A DNA stretch of 64,000 bases. It comes from Siderastrea radians. Its lineage: Eukaryota > Cnidaria > Anthozoa > Scleractinia > Rhizangiidae. Below, one piece after another: positions 34,167-46,100 of this stretch (positions are counted from its first letter, which is position 1; each line of letters begins with the position of its first letter). The stretch covers positions 5,420,347 through 5,484,346 of the forward strand of contig OZ024894.1 of assembly GCA_964017195.1 (NCBI GenBank), given 5' to 3'. The notes under the pieces are model-generated. The model did no database searches and was not told the DNA's origin. It saw only the letters and a program-made list of their open reading frames with translations. Position numbers and translations under genes: made by a program.

Positions 34167-35320
34167 GTGCCCCTCAGGTCAAGTACGGGGAACACAAGGG
34201 GCCTCCCGCGCCTCCCACGTGAAGGGTGTGGCCTGTCATGTGCAGAATGGCATGAGGCTTGAAGGTTGCAGTCGGTATCACGGATATATCACAAGGTTTT
34301 GCACAGTTATCACACAGAACATTATCACCTATTCACTCCAGAGTTTTTTGGCGCTAAACACCGGCAAGATGCTTTTGAACCGAGGACATTTCATCCCTTT
34401 TGGCTTTTTGGCGTTCTTTAACGCTGTAGCAGTTGGAAAAACTATTGATTATGAGGGTTGCCCGAAAGACGATCCCCTCTGTGGATATAACTCCGTGTTC
34501 TGAAGAGCCGTGCCACCTCCACAAGGGAACCCAAGTGAATTGTACTGTCACGTTTACTCCTGAAGCAGATGTAACGAGTGGAAAACTGGAGGCATACGGT
34601 ATTCTGGGAATTAAGGTGCCATTTCCATTGCCTCAGTCGGACGCATGCAAAGATCACAATCTGGTTTGTCCGTTAAAAGGAGGAGTGGAAAGCAAATTGA
34701 AGATATCCCCGCCGGTGAAGAAAGTTTGTCCTTCTCTTTCACTGACTGTACAGTTTAGAATGAGAGGCCAGGATGGCAAGTCTGTGTTTTGTTTCCGGTT
34801 TAAGGCGAAAATTGTTCGTTGATTTTTTAAAAAGGCTTGCCCGAAAGATGGATCATTCAATTGAGACGACCTAGTAGAGGACGAAGTTGATCAGCATTCA
34901 TTGCCTGGTTTAGAATGTGCTTAAGCTTGACTGAATTTATAACAGGACTTTGAGGACGGAAAAAACGCAAGGAATGTTCTGGTTGCAGTGTACTGACAGA
35001 CTTTGCCTTGTATCTACAAATTTTAGCAGACAAATTTCATTACCTGTAAGCTTGCAGGCAAATACATTTTCAATCAATAATTGTGGCTCGTTATTCTGAT
35101 TAAGTAGAATCGACATGTTACGGATTCAGGCCCGTTTTTAGGGATTAGGTTATATTAGAGCTTTCAAAATAATAAAGTGCATTATCGCGTTTGTCTCACG
35201 ATGTGACCAGTTGAGTTGTTACCTGCAACCAGGCATTCTTTTTGGGGAGGGAGCGTTAGGGGAGCGCGAAAGAAAAAAAAGAACGCCTGCTTGAGATGTA
35301 AATCGTGACGTTTCCATTTT
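34167..35320 (+). repeat. NPC2 tandem unit 4, downstream half
   Basis: Resumes at GTGCCCCTCAGG and carries the core promoter, the broken gene, and the unit 3' flank ending with gcttgagatgtaaatcgtga cgtttcc. The array ends here; no fifth unit start follows. Confidence 0.88.
34369..34824 (+). pseudogene. NPC2: NPC2 copy 4, frameshifted
   Basis: Aligns end to end with copies 1-3, from the ATG at 34369 to the shared stop region near 34822. A 14-base deletion after GATCCCC (near 34475) removes acgcaaaaattgcc and shifts the frame, giving a TGA at about 34501-34503 after some 44 residues. Later differences include a Tyr-to-Cys change (KKVCPS) and F-to-P (ISPPVKK). The core promoter block (CACGTG at 34216-34221, TATATCAC near 34284) survives, but the Ginger-like element ends only about 115 bases before the TATA-like box and separates it from the rest of the upstream region. 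A downstream in-frame restart would lack a signal peptide, so no functional NPC2 is expected. Confidence 0.9.
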
Positions 35321-35754
35321 TACTTTTTTTACTGCTAGTCTTCATCAGGGCGATGAGCTCACCTCATGTATCACCATTTGGTGACGTGTATTTTTTCGAC
35401 ATATTTTTTACTAAAGTTTTTCACGATAAGTTAGGGCTTCTTATGATTAAACATTTGATAAACGAGGTAAATGCATTCCCTCATGTGGGTATACCATATG
35501 TCAGCGGTCGTCCTAAAAAGACATGCGCTAGAGAGACGCTTCATATGCATTTCCAATCTTGTACCCGGAGTCCTCTGGCGTTTTGGTCAGCGGGTTTGGG
35601 TACGAGATTAACGCATTTCATGACAGTCTTATTTTCAGAGCCCCGCGCTCGTTACCTCATGACACGGGTCAGCGAAGGCTCTAGACCCATAGGGCTCCAG
35701 ATTAAAGTTATCAGGATTCAGGCATGATGTGGAAGATGACCTGAGAGTTCTAGA

Positions 35755-35905
35755 CGGCGAGTAGCGGATTACCAAACCTTGAATGTAGGTAGGGGATTGT
35801 TGCATGGTGTAGAGCCTTGAAGGTGAGCGATAGAATCTTGAATTTAATACGCTCAGAAACAGGAAAACCAGTGGAGATTGGACAGAATATAAAAAAGATA
35901 AAACA
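35755..35905 (-). pseudogene. LINE reverse-transcriptase C-terminal scrap
   Basis: Minus-strand translation gives a stretch ERIKFKILSLTFKALHHAT followed by IPYL, preceded one frame over by LHW. The LHWLPV-x-RIxFKILxxTFKALH pattern is typical of the C-terminal part of CR1/L2/RTE-type LINE polymerases. It is short, has an apparent one-base shift between LHW and PVSER, and no other LINE motifs are next to it, so it is a dead fragment. Confidence 0.45.
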
Positions 35906-37840
35906 AGTGCTTAAGATATAAAATATAATACATCAGGAGTGGCTCCTGAATACATATCGTAAAACATTAAAATTAAAACTATTTACATAGCTTGCTGCAG
36001 TTAATATTTTAAGCATTAAAAAGTAATCCTTAGCTCCTTCTGAAAACTCATTAAAACTCTGCTTTCACTTAAGGACGGTTCCTCCTAATACAGATGTCGT
36101 TTTGCAAAGGTTATGACTATGGGCAAAAAGTAGATCTTAGCAAGGGTTATTGGAATCAAAAAAGAAAAATGTGGGTAACCACGCATTCTTAAAAGATAAT
36201 TAAGCAACCATAATTCTAAAAAAGCGTTATAATACAAAGAATGTATGGCAATTTCTCTCAAAATTTAACCTCAATTATCTCTCAAAAATGCGTGGTTACC
36301 CCCAAGGGTCATATTTGTCATATTAGTGGAGGGAAAACCGTCTTGGACGGCAAACTTGTCTTCAGACTAGGGCAAGCGAAAAAACTCGTTCTGATGTTCG
36401 CGTCTAATATGAATTAAAGACAGTTTTCGTCTAAGACGAGTTTTCCGTCCTATTTTACCGTCGGTTTAGACGGAAAAATAGACGGAATTACTGTGACGAG
36501 TTTTTGTCTTCTGATATGAATTGATTAAGTACCCGTTTTCGGTCGTTTTTAAAAAGGAATATTATGTTTTTTTTAATTTAATAATCCGGCAAGGCCTCCT
36601 TTTCCACGTATATGAACGAAAATGACTGAAAAAGCTCCGATAACGGATATTTTCCAAAACACTGTCCAAAGAGGAGATTTTTCAAAGACAGAGATTAACC
36701 ATCTACGTGCGGACAAGAAAACTGCAGAAAAATTGAGATTTTCTTATACGGTTTGTCCTTCCGTCCACACGTAAATAATCGAAGTCGATGAAGTCATCAG
36801 AGTGCTGGACAAATCCCTACAAAGTAGCGTTGTCGTTTGCGGTTGTGGACAGCGAAAATGACTGAAAACGATACGTGTGGACCGAAAAGCAGTTTAATTT
36901 GTAACTGCGTCGCTTTCTGTTAATTTTGCAGAGGCTTGCTTTAAGCCTTGGCCAGACGGAGTCGCAAGTCAGCGAAAGCTTGGAAATGCGGACTTGCCGC
37001 GCAGAAAAATTGCGATTTTGGCCGAACAGACACGCAAGTACGACGCATAAGGTTTAATTATTCTAGTAATTACGGTTTGGTATGAAATTTTTGCGGGTTT
37101 CCATCACTTTGAAAAAAAAAATTGGAATCCTTAAGCAATCAGCGGTTTCACCAATTAGGCGGACCCCTGGCGGACCTTCGCGAAAGCAGCATCACAATAC
37201 AAGTCGACGATGCTTCATCAGCTGATTCGGCGATTTAGCGGAAAGTTTTCTTCGAGATTTAAGCCCTCAGTTCTCGATTGTCTTCTTAAAAACCAAAGTT
37301 GGATAGTTTATTGTCCGATTCTCGAGAAATTCGGCTACAAATCGATGTTTTGTGATCGCCTATTTCTAGCGGGAGACGTGGCCACGGTTTCGAGTTTTGG
37401 TTCGCTAACAAGTGACACGGCAGAGGCCGTGCTCAATCTTCGAAGTGCAGGATGTGTCGTGGAATTGAGCTATCCCAGGAACTGGAAAATGGCTGAAGTT
37501 GGAAATAAGCCCGAGCTGCGAGGCAGGTGAGCTCTATTTATGACAAAATCTGATCGAAGTGTGTCGATTAGCAGGCTGAAAAATCGCTTTCGGGCAAATG
37601 TGCTGATACAAACAGTCATAACTTTTGAACTGAATACTGAAATCGTACAGGGGTGTTTGCATATGTGTGCCGATAAAGGATTACACTTTTTCGCTATGTA
37701 AGCCAGAGCTGTCAACTAAGCCCCAGATTATAAAAATAAGCTTCCAAATCAAGGGCATTTTCAGCCTTCGTTCGGATGGCGATTGGTAGGGCTCATAAGA
37801 CGATTGATTTCGCCTTTCAGGTTAAATAGAGACGAAAATT
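35906..37840. other. No gene recognised; short inverted repeats
   Basis: Contains a hairpin-forming pair at about 36170-36305 (gggtaaccacgcattctt / aaaaatgcgtggttaccccc), typical of small MITEs, and a block (36320-36510) rich in GACGGAAAA/TTTTCCGTC words. A frame at 37210-37530 (106 codons, ending at a possible donor AGGTGAGC) begins with a plausible ATG but has no recognisable domain. Confidence 0.4.
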
Positions 37841-39151
37841 GGATGTTACTAAAACGAGGAATGGGGAATGGGGAATGGGGAATGGGGAATGGGGAATGGG
37901 GAACGGGGAATGGGGAATGGGGAATGGGGAATGGGGAATGGGGAATGGGGAATGGGGAATGGGGAATGGGGAATGAGAAATAGTGGTCAGCGGTAATACC
38001 TAAAAAATTAAGTTGGAGTCTGCGCAGTACGGCAAAGAAACGAGGATTGCACGTGGAGAGCGAAAGATGGAAGGTAAGAATATTTATCTGTCAGTTTTTC
38101 CCGAGTTTTTGGGATTATTGAGTTTCTGTTTATTAAAATTAACCAAAAATATTGATTTGCAGGTAATGAGAGAAACGATGATGTTTAGGATCACGAGGTT
38201 ATCGTTATCGACAGGTTGGAATAAAAAGATTCGTATCACTTTGAGTAAACCCATTAAACCATGAACGCCTAAATTATTTCTGGAATGTTTATTGTTCTGC
38301 GACCAATCAGATTCGAGACGTAACCGCAACAAACCGCAAGAGTAATTAGCTGAAAGGTTTCGATCACGAAACGAGTCTTTGGCTTTTGCGTCCACGATAA
38401 ATTCTCAGTTTCACCGCCGATTAACAAACACTCTGAAATTGTTATTTTTTTTTCTATTTCAGAGTTTATGCATAAACAAAGAATAACTATAAACGATATT
38501 TTACTGAAAAGAGATAAATAATCGAACAGACACGGCTAGGAGCGAGTCTGGGAGCAGAATCGAGAGCAGAATAATTGTATTCAGTTTTTGATTTCAGAGT
38601 GTTTGTTAATCGGCGGTGAAACTGAGAATTTATCGTGGACGCAAAAGCCACCGACTCATTTCGTGATCGAAACCTTTCAGCTAATTACTCTTGCGGTTTG
38701 TTGCCGTTACGTCTCGAATCTGATTTGTCGCAGAACAATAAACATTCCAGAAATGATTTTAGGCGTTCATGGTTTAATGGGTTTCACTGTAACCATCGAA
38801 GCGACTGTACTCAAAGTGATACGAATCTTTTTATTCCAACCTGTCGATAACGATAACCTCGTGATCCTAAACATCATCGTTACTCTCATCACCTGCAAAT
38901 CAATATTTTTGGTTAATTTTAATAAACAGAAACTCAATAATCCCAAAAACTCGGGAAAAACTGACAGATAAATATTCTTACCTTCCATCTTTCGCTCTCC
39001 ACGTGCAATCCTCGTTTCTTTGCCGTACTGCGCAGACTCCAACTTAATTTTTTAGGTATTACCGCTGACCACTATTTCTCATTCCCCATTCCCCATTCCC
39101 CATTCCCCATTCCCCATTCCCCATTCCCCATTCCTCATTTTAGTAACATCC
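37841..39151. mobile_element. 1.31-kb foldback element with GGGGAAT arrays
   Basis: Ends GGATGTTACTAAAACGAGGA and, inverted, TCCTCATTTTAGTAACATCC. The arms (37841-38455 and 38595-39151) are near-identical inverted copies with about 140 bases between them. The left arm has about 17 copies of the 7-mer GGGGAAT (37858-37976), the right about 7. The right arm also has an extra 18-base stretch (ctgtaaccatcgaagcga, about 38787). GAAAATT lies near both flanks but is not a clean target duplication. Reading frames in the arms mirror each other and are not genes. Confidence 0.85.
37858..37976. repeat. (GGGGAAT)n minisatellite
   Basis: About 17 tandem heptamers with one substitution (ggggaac). The inverted partner at 39081-39137 has about 7, showing independent expansion within one foldback element. 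Confidence 0.95.
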
Positions 39152-39261
39152 GAAGAAAATTGTTTCTCGTTTAGGAAACTAGATAGGCTTATGAGCAAAA
39201 TGACATAAGATTCATTGCTAGATGACGCGAATCAAATATTTTACAACGCCACAACATAACG

Positions 39262-39763
39262 GTTTGGCGAAAAACTTTTGAATACGTGTAGAACTTTTAC
39301 GATAAAATTAAATGGAAAGCTGCAGTCGGGGAACTGTTCCTGGATCCTGCGTCGTGGCGGACCTTCACTGGGCTGAAAATATCTAAAATAGTAGAAAAAG
39401 AAATAAACACTGGTTCAGGAAAGAATACGTGTGTTATTCCGATATTTCGGACAGCAAGCCGTCCTTCTTCAGGGAGATACGGCTTGCTGTCCGAAACATC
39501 GAAATAACACAAGTATTCTTAAATACTTAATTAAATACATTGTTTGAGAATATTCCGTCGCTCGTAAGAGTTCACTTTGTTAAGAATCCCACCAGACCCG
39601 TTTAAAGAAACAAAAAAGAAAAAAAAAACGTTTCAAAACACGTTCCTCGGAAGTGCTTTACGGTTCCTTGGACACATTTGAATGGTTATTATTTTTGGCT
39701 TGCGTTACCACTTGAAATGCAAAACATCTGATAATCAGCGTGGGTGTCGTATTGTAATACAAA
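39262..39763. repeat. Segment S2, paired with S1 at 7526-8192
   Basis: Direct copy of S1. It contains a strong hairpin at about 39430-39510: gtgttattccgatatttcgg continuing into acagcaagccgt pairs with the inverse ending cgaaataacac (30 of 32 bases), loop of about 15 bases. S1 keeps only the inner stem. No gene is seen here, nor from here to 40770. Confidence 0.7.
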
Positions 39764-40771
39764 TTAATCACGTACTGAAAGAGCAGTCATAATTTCGACG
39801 CTCTACAACGAGCGCGTTAGAGTCTAGTCATTTTATCCCTGACAGCAACTAATCTGCCGTTGTAGAGAATTCGCTGCTCCTTTTACCGGTTAAGTAACTT
39901 ACGTTTGTAATTCGCAGGTGAGTGTGTATATACATGTCACGAATCTGTGCTACAATATGTAGAGGTCAGAGAACTAGAGAAAACGCATTGTTAACACAAA
40001 CACAGCTTAGTGGCAAGCGAAGTTTTCGCGATCGTTAGAGATTAACGAAGGTTGCCGGTTAACACGTACTATACGACACAAAGCATAATCATAGGCTGGT
40101 GAGCATTAACACAATTTAATTTTAGGATGCTGTTTGCACTTGCGATATGCGTCTTACTGAGAATGACATAGCGTGTTTCCTTCCATTGCTGTAAAAGCGC
40201 CGTAAATATCCAAACGGCTTGAATAGTTCATCGTTTTGAAAGAAGAATATTATTTGAGAATGACCCAAAATCACCCAGCTGTCATTTAATTAGGATTATA
40301 CGTGGCCAATAATATGTGCTCTGTTCTGAAAAGCACGTTTCATAGATTCCTTTCGCATTTGGCCCTTCAGAATTCAATGGTATTGGATTCTTGAGTTTAT
40401 TGAGAGGCCTTGGAATCCAAACAATTGCACTGATTTTATTTTTCGCATTTTATGGATGCAGTTTCATAGGATTATGGGATTAAGGGAGACATTAAAAGGA
40501 AAAAGGAGGAATTAAAATATTTCAAAAAATGACAACGATGTTGGTCACAAGGAGCCATCACAAGATAAACTTTTATATATCTTAAACTTCATAATTTATT
40601 CACCGTAAATAAATTACAATGTAAATTATTTTCTAACTAATTAATCCAGCTGTGTTTGTGTTTCGTTTTGGCCTGTGGGGCATAATCTGGGCCGTTAGTT
40701 GGGCTCGAAGTTGGCCTCAAATTCGCCCTTCGAGGCCCCACGGGCCGCCAGGTCTGGTGTATACACGATAC

Positions 40772-42540
40772 TACGGTGGCCCACAACTGTCACATCAAAA
40801 CAAAATGCTCTGACATCAACTTCAAATCACTCACAGCAAATTAAAAGCACTTACAGCAAATTTAAATTGCTCACAGCAAATTACAAATCCACCACAGCAA
40901 ATAACAAATCGTTCACATCAAATACAAATCGTTCACATCAAATACAAATCGCTCACGGCAAATAGAAATCGCTCACAGCAAATACAAATGCGGTCAGTGT
41001 AAAACGAAGACTGCGGACTACGGACTACAGACTGCGGACCAGGGGAAAAGCATACTGAGGGTAAAATGCAGGCTAGGGGTTAAATGCAGAATGGAGACTG
41101 CAGACTAGTATAGGGGTAAAATGCAGAATGAATACTGCAAACTGCAGACCACGGGGAGAATGAGAGAAAAGACAGCCAGAAAAACATGATGTCTGCGCTC
41201 GTAGAAGTTCGTAGCGTTCTATTATTTCGTGTTGTAATAGGAAAGTTTGTTTACTAATTGAGGAGTAAGTTCAGTGTTTCCACCAAGGATCGTCGGGAAT
41301 ACGTTGCTCATGAAAGAGTTATGCTTCAACTTCAAGCCGTAGATTGTTCTTCAGAATTTGATCGGACTACGCAAAACAACCTGTGTGTGATAAACGAATA
41401 AGTTCGGACGGGAGTAAATGTAGAGCTAATTATTTCATTAACAGGAACCTGTAGTATTCCAAAGGATCGCTTTTTACGAATGAACTTTATTTGTGAACTA
41501 GCTGAGGTCGCCGGCTACATGTAGTTCCCGGTCGGTCACCCGTCCAAGTACAACTTCGCTCGTCGTAAGGACAGAAGAACTTATGGTACCTTGATCGTGG
41601 ACAGGTATCTAAGAATTCAATTAGTTAAAATGTTTACCTTTTGCTTTCCATTTTCGTCTTTTTCTTGATTTTTTAAAATGCATATTGTACTGAAAAAAAT
41701 TTGTGTGGGAGATAACGGAGTGAAATGTCTACCACAATAAAAACATTCTTCAAGTTGGCGAAGTTAAGCTCTGTTCGGCGGAATTAGTACTTGGATGGGT
41801 GACCGCCCGGGAACTATATGTATCCAGCGGAGTTTGACTTTTACCTCAGCTAGTTCGCAAATGAAGTTCATTCGTAGAAAGCGATCTTTTGGAACACTAC
41901 AGGTTCTGATTTAGCTCTACATTTACTCCCGTCCGAGCTTATTCGCCTTTTACACACACGCAGGTTGTTTTGCATAGTGGATCAATCTACGGCTTGAAGT
42001 TGAAGCAAAACTCTTTTATGAACAACGTATTCCGGAGAATCATTCAATCAATCAACTATTCTACTTCTCAATTAGTAAACAAATTTTCCTATCAGAACAA
42101 GAAAAAAAATGCAAACATTTTGACCAGATTTTAATGGATTTCTACGAACTCCTACGAGCGCAGACGTATTTCCGGCTGTCTTTTCTCTCATTTTCCCCCT
42201 GGTCTGCAGTCTGCAGTCTTCATTCTGCATTTTACCCCTAGTCTGCGGTCTCCATTCTGAGTTTTACCCTTAGTCTGCAGTCTGCATTTTACCGTCGGTC
42301 TGCTTTTTCCCCTGGTCCGCAGTCTTCCTCTTACACTGACTGTTTTTGTATTTGCTGTGAGCGATTTGTATTTGCTGTGAGCGATTTGTGTTTGATGTGA
42401 ACGATTTGTAATTTGCTGTGGTGGATTTGTAATTTGCTGTGAGAAATTTGAATTTGCTGTGAGTGATTTTTAATTTGCTGTGAGTGATTTGAATTTGATG
42501 TGAGCATTTCGTTTTGATGTGACAGTTGTGGGCCACTGTA
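40772..42540. mobile_element. 1.77-kb foldback element with 5S-like centre, 6-bp target duplication
   Basis: Starts TACGGTGGCCCACAACTGTC and ends with the inverse (GTTGTGGGCCACTGTA). CGATAC flanks both sides (40766-40771, 42541-42546). From the ends inward each arm has a 19-21 base minisatellite (CTCACAGCAAATTACAAAT), a second array (GACTGCGGACTAC-like), unique sequence, and at the centre a 5S-rRNA-like segment. The two arms are inverted copies for nearly their whole length, with only about 150 bases between the 5S-like parts. No coding sequence. Confidence 0.88.
41755..41830 (+). other. 5S rRNA-derived sequence (3' two thirds)
   Basis: GAAGTTAAGCTCTGTTCGGC followed by TTAGTACTTGGATGGGTGAC and CGCCCGGGAA matches the internal control region of 5S rRNA genes (box A, intermediate element, box C). 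The 5' part of 5S is missing and the end differs, so it is not a 5S gene. An inverted, shorter relative at about 41498-41570 keeps the TACTTGGACGGGTGACC part. It could act as an internal pol III promoter for the element, as in 5S-derived SINEs. Confidence 0.75.
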
Positions 42541-42754
42541 CGATACAGCTACACAACAAAATACGAGATGTCTGCGTCCATGCTACCCAACTATTCGCAA
42601 ACAACACCAAAGAGTTCCGCTCAGTAGTCCGAAATGTCAGCCGACTTCTCCACCTAACCTGACATTTTTAGACTATTCTACTTTGAATGGTCAACAATGT
42701 GTTTTAGTCCACGGACTCAAACGTTACACGCAAATCGATTCAAGGTTGGAGCCG

Positions 42755-42963
42755 TTAACCCTTTCACTCCCAAGAGTGCCTTAAATCAAAATTCAAGACG
42801 AATTCCAATTTCATTTTGTAAAATACTTAAATATAAATAGTACCATGTGAAAGTACTGCTAAAGAGGTTTCATTTGAATGGTCATATGGTAGGATTTGAT
42901 CCACAGACTCAGAACTTAGAATTGCCTCAATGTCTCCATAACTAACTCTGGGAGTGAAAGGGT
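42755..42963. mobile_element. TTAA-ended MITE, about 209 bp
   Basis: Left end TTAACCCTTTCACTCCCA, inverted right end GGGAGTGAAAGGGT. Same family as 24827-25253, without the TAA expansion. It lies about 190 bases before the first visible exon of lipase copy 2. Confidence 0.8.
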
Positions 42964-43149
42964 GAAAATGAGTGAGCCAAAAGAGTTCACTGACTCAGTT
43001 CTTTAAAAGGGAGCCATGTAGGAATGTTTTTTAGGCATCTTTTACGTGCAATTACGAAGCGTTTCAACAAACGATTATTTAAGAGAAATCTTTGCTTCGA
43101 GGAAATACGGTATTTATTTTCCTTGTAAAATCTTTTTCACCTAGTTGCA

Positions 43150-46100
43150 ATGACTGAAACAGGCCTTGCTTTCTCTGGCGGCGGTATCCGGTCAGCGGCC
43201 TTCTGTTCCGGCGTTTTGCGCAGGCTGTTACAGCGCAACACCAAGATCGACTACCTGAGCTGTGTGTCAGGGGGCGGTTACACAGGCACGGCCTACCTGG
43301 ATTGGAAATATCGGAATGGCAAGAAGGACGATCCAAAATGGCATCAAGAATTCTTCGACCACATGAGGGAAAGAACAGGGCTGATGTGCGACTGGCAGAG
43401 ACCTCTGAAAGGAATTTTTGACACCGTGGTGTTGCTGTTGCTGATGATGTTAGTTACTGTCGTCATGCCCACAATCGTGTGGGGTTCTTACGTTTTTCCG
43501 CTTGTCTATGCGGTGAACTTTCTCTTCGGTGATCTGCTCAGAGCTGAGGACCCATGCTACGATGATCCTCGCAACCCGCCACGTCGTCGGTTAGCTCGGC
43601 GTGTGACTACACGACCTAACGCCACGGATGGTGGTACAACAGATGCTAACGTCACCGCCCTGAGAAGGCATGGGCCCCCGCCGTGCATGATTGAGAAGGG
43701 TTCCGAAGCTTACGAACGCCTTGTCCTGTTCTCTACTCTCGCAGCCCTCTTCATCATTTTCTACATGCTGGCTAAGAAGCTGCGAAGGTTTCGTGATGAG
43801 CTTTACTTTGTATCTACTTTCTGTGGCTTGATGCTCGCTTTCACGTTCATCCCGTATTTTATTTACTATTTTTTTGACCGCACCCCCACCTGGGCGCAGC
43901 TTCTTATCTTTTTCTTTAGCATTGTGGTCTGGGTTTTCTTTCCGGTTCTCAGGGGTAAGTCGTCTTTTGTCGTGGTGGTTTATTTGTATTCATATGCCGT
44001 GTACTGGAAAGTGTACGAATCAACTGTATTTGGCGTGGAATATTCTGATCACCTGTTCTATCGCCTTCTGTTTGGGTGTGGAATCGTTTTATGGATAGTG
44101 CCGGCCTTAGGAGCACTTCAGCAGCGACTTGTCTACGTCTTCAACAGGTACATTAAACGAAAATTTTTTTTCGTAACAGGGATAGCCTGTCCGGGGGTGG
44201 GGGGTCATCTTCGTAAGGAATAAAGGGGAGAAAAAAATGCTTTGGGGTGAAGTATAAGATACTACGAACTACTGCTCATGTTTTCCAGTACAACTTCTCA
44301 ACTATTTAGACCGGCCATTTGTGAAAAACCTCTGGGACATAATTCTAATCATTGTCAGGAGACACCAAGAACCGATTGCAATACTCATGGGTTGTCCAGT
44401 TTGTCGTTAACAAATATGCATTGATATTTTCAAGTGAAATAATTGTTCTGTTACCAGGAGGAATTTGCCTAATACCTTTTGTTTCACCGGGGGTTAGAAT
44501 CTGTGAAAATCGCCTGGTGAAATAGACATGATATTTGATAGTCATTCACAACAAATAGAGCGAATAAATACGCGCGAGTCTTCTAAAAGATGTCAAAGAT
44601 TTGTAAAAAAAAATATATATATATAAAATAAAATAAGCAAAAATAATACTAGCGCGAAAATAAAAGTCATTGGCCTATTAAGTTAAGTTTTCGATGTGGA
44701 ATTTTTTTTCAGATGGAGGCTTCAGCTGGCTTTTTACACAGATGCCAGTGTCGGTTCCACCGGTTGTAGAGGAATCGGCTGCGAAGATATTTTCCTGATG
44801 ACGTGCAAATCGCCATCAAAACATGAACCGCTAAGTGACAACGAATCTGGACCTCTGAGCTTACGAGACCTTGAAGGAATTAAGCCACAGTACTTGTCAA
44901 ACATCGTGGTTAACGAATGGTGTCTAGACGATTTGGAACATAAAGAGAAATATGAGCTTCTCATCATGTCACCTACCGAGATCGAACGCTTGGATCGTCC
45001 TGAAGGCAAAGAACAGTTTGAAAACAAGCTTGATCCGGGAGATGTAGATCTGTCAGCTGCCATGGCAACGTCAGCGGCCGCGGTTGCGCGGAACATGGGA
45101 GCCTACGATCAGTCAGCGGAAGGTTTAAAGCAGCTGCAAACCGTGTTAGGACTGGGTATGGGATCCTCCATGGTGTCTGATGTAGAGGCTCTGAAAAGAG
45201 AAAATTTGTTCTTAAGGGTAAGTGCAGCCAGTGGTTTGATTTAATTTATTGTTTGTGTTAGATTAGGGAATGAGAATTACCGAGAAGAAACTGCAAAGGA
45301 ATTTTTGTTAAAAGCCCACATTCCTTTCTCGTAGTTCCCCCGTTCCCTTCCTTTCCCCTTTTTCAGTCAGGCAGTCTCTTCTGAGAGTCTTGTTTTTGCG
45401 GGGATCAGATAAAAGTGAAAGCTCATAAAATGAAAGATTTTAAATTTTCTTCCCAGTCGGAGGTTGTTTGTAAACTGTATTCAATTTGAGAATCATTTGT
45501 CTCAACAAATGATTCTCACTCGTAACGGAGGTGTCAATCCCATAATGTTCCCCTGGGGGTACTCCCTACCGTGGGCTATGCCGGGACGTTCCGTTGAAAG
45601 AGGTGCCTTTCTTGCACTTGAAGAATACGAAAAGGTGGGGAAACCGAAATGCACAGCGAAAGGGATTGCAGCTAAGTCTACGCGCTAACTTAGGTTGTAA
45701 AATTTTAACAGAAATCATAACACAAAAATATATGCGAAAGCCTCTGAAGGACTGGATAACCAGGTACATGAGACTAAATAACCGCCGCGGTGCCTTCCTC
45801 CATGGTAATTCATTGTCTACACCACCGGAATATGGCAACTAAAGCTTTTTTAGTCTAACACGATCGCCTTTTGTTTTTTCTCTCACAGGCGCTTCCTTAC
45901 ATTATTGAGGGGATCCGTGTCCTTCCCTTGGTAACCTTTCCATTGGTGTACTTTGCCGGGGGAGAGAAGGCTGAAGACGAGAAGTGGGTCGCGATTGGGG
46001 TGCTGATATTTTTTATCGCGCTATTGTTGCTCATCATTATTTCCACGTTCAAGACTGGAGATGAGAATCCTGGATGCCTGGAGAAAGTAACAAGGTATAA

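Noticed and set aside
34433..34822. Second NPC2 protein from a downstream start in unit 4
   Set aside because: It would lack the signal peptide and the first family Cys in its proper context; it is the frame after the 14-base deletion.
35305..35727. 140-codon frame starting MTFPFLLFLLL
   Set aside because: No recognisable domain, no promoter or splice support, and adjacent to a LINE scrap and repeats; hydrophobic start comes from a T-rich run at the NPC2 unit end.
37210..37530. 106-codon frame with a good ATG and a possible donor at its end
   Set aside because: No family match, no matching acceptor or second exon seen; kept only as a remark.
41755..41830. Functional 5S rRNA gene
   Set aside because: The 5' third and the correct 3' end are missing, and an inverted partial copy lies 200 bases away inside a foldback element.
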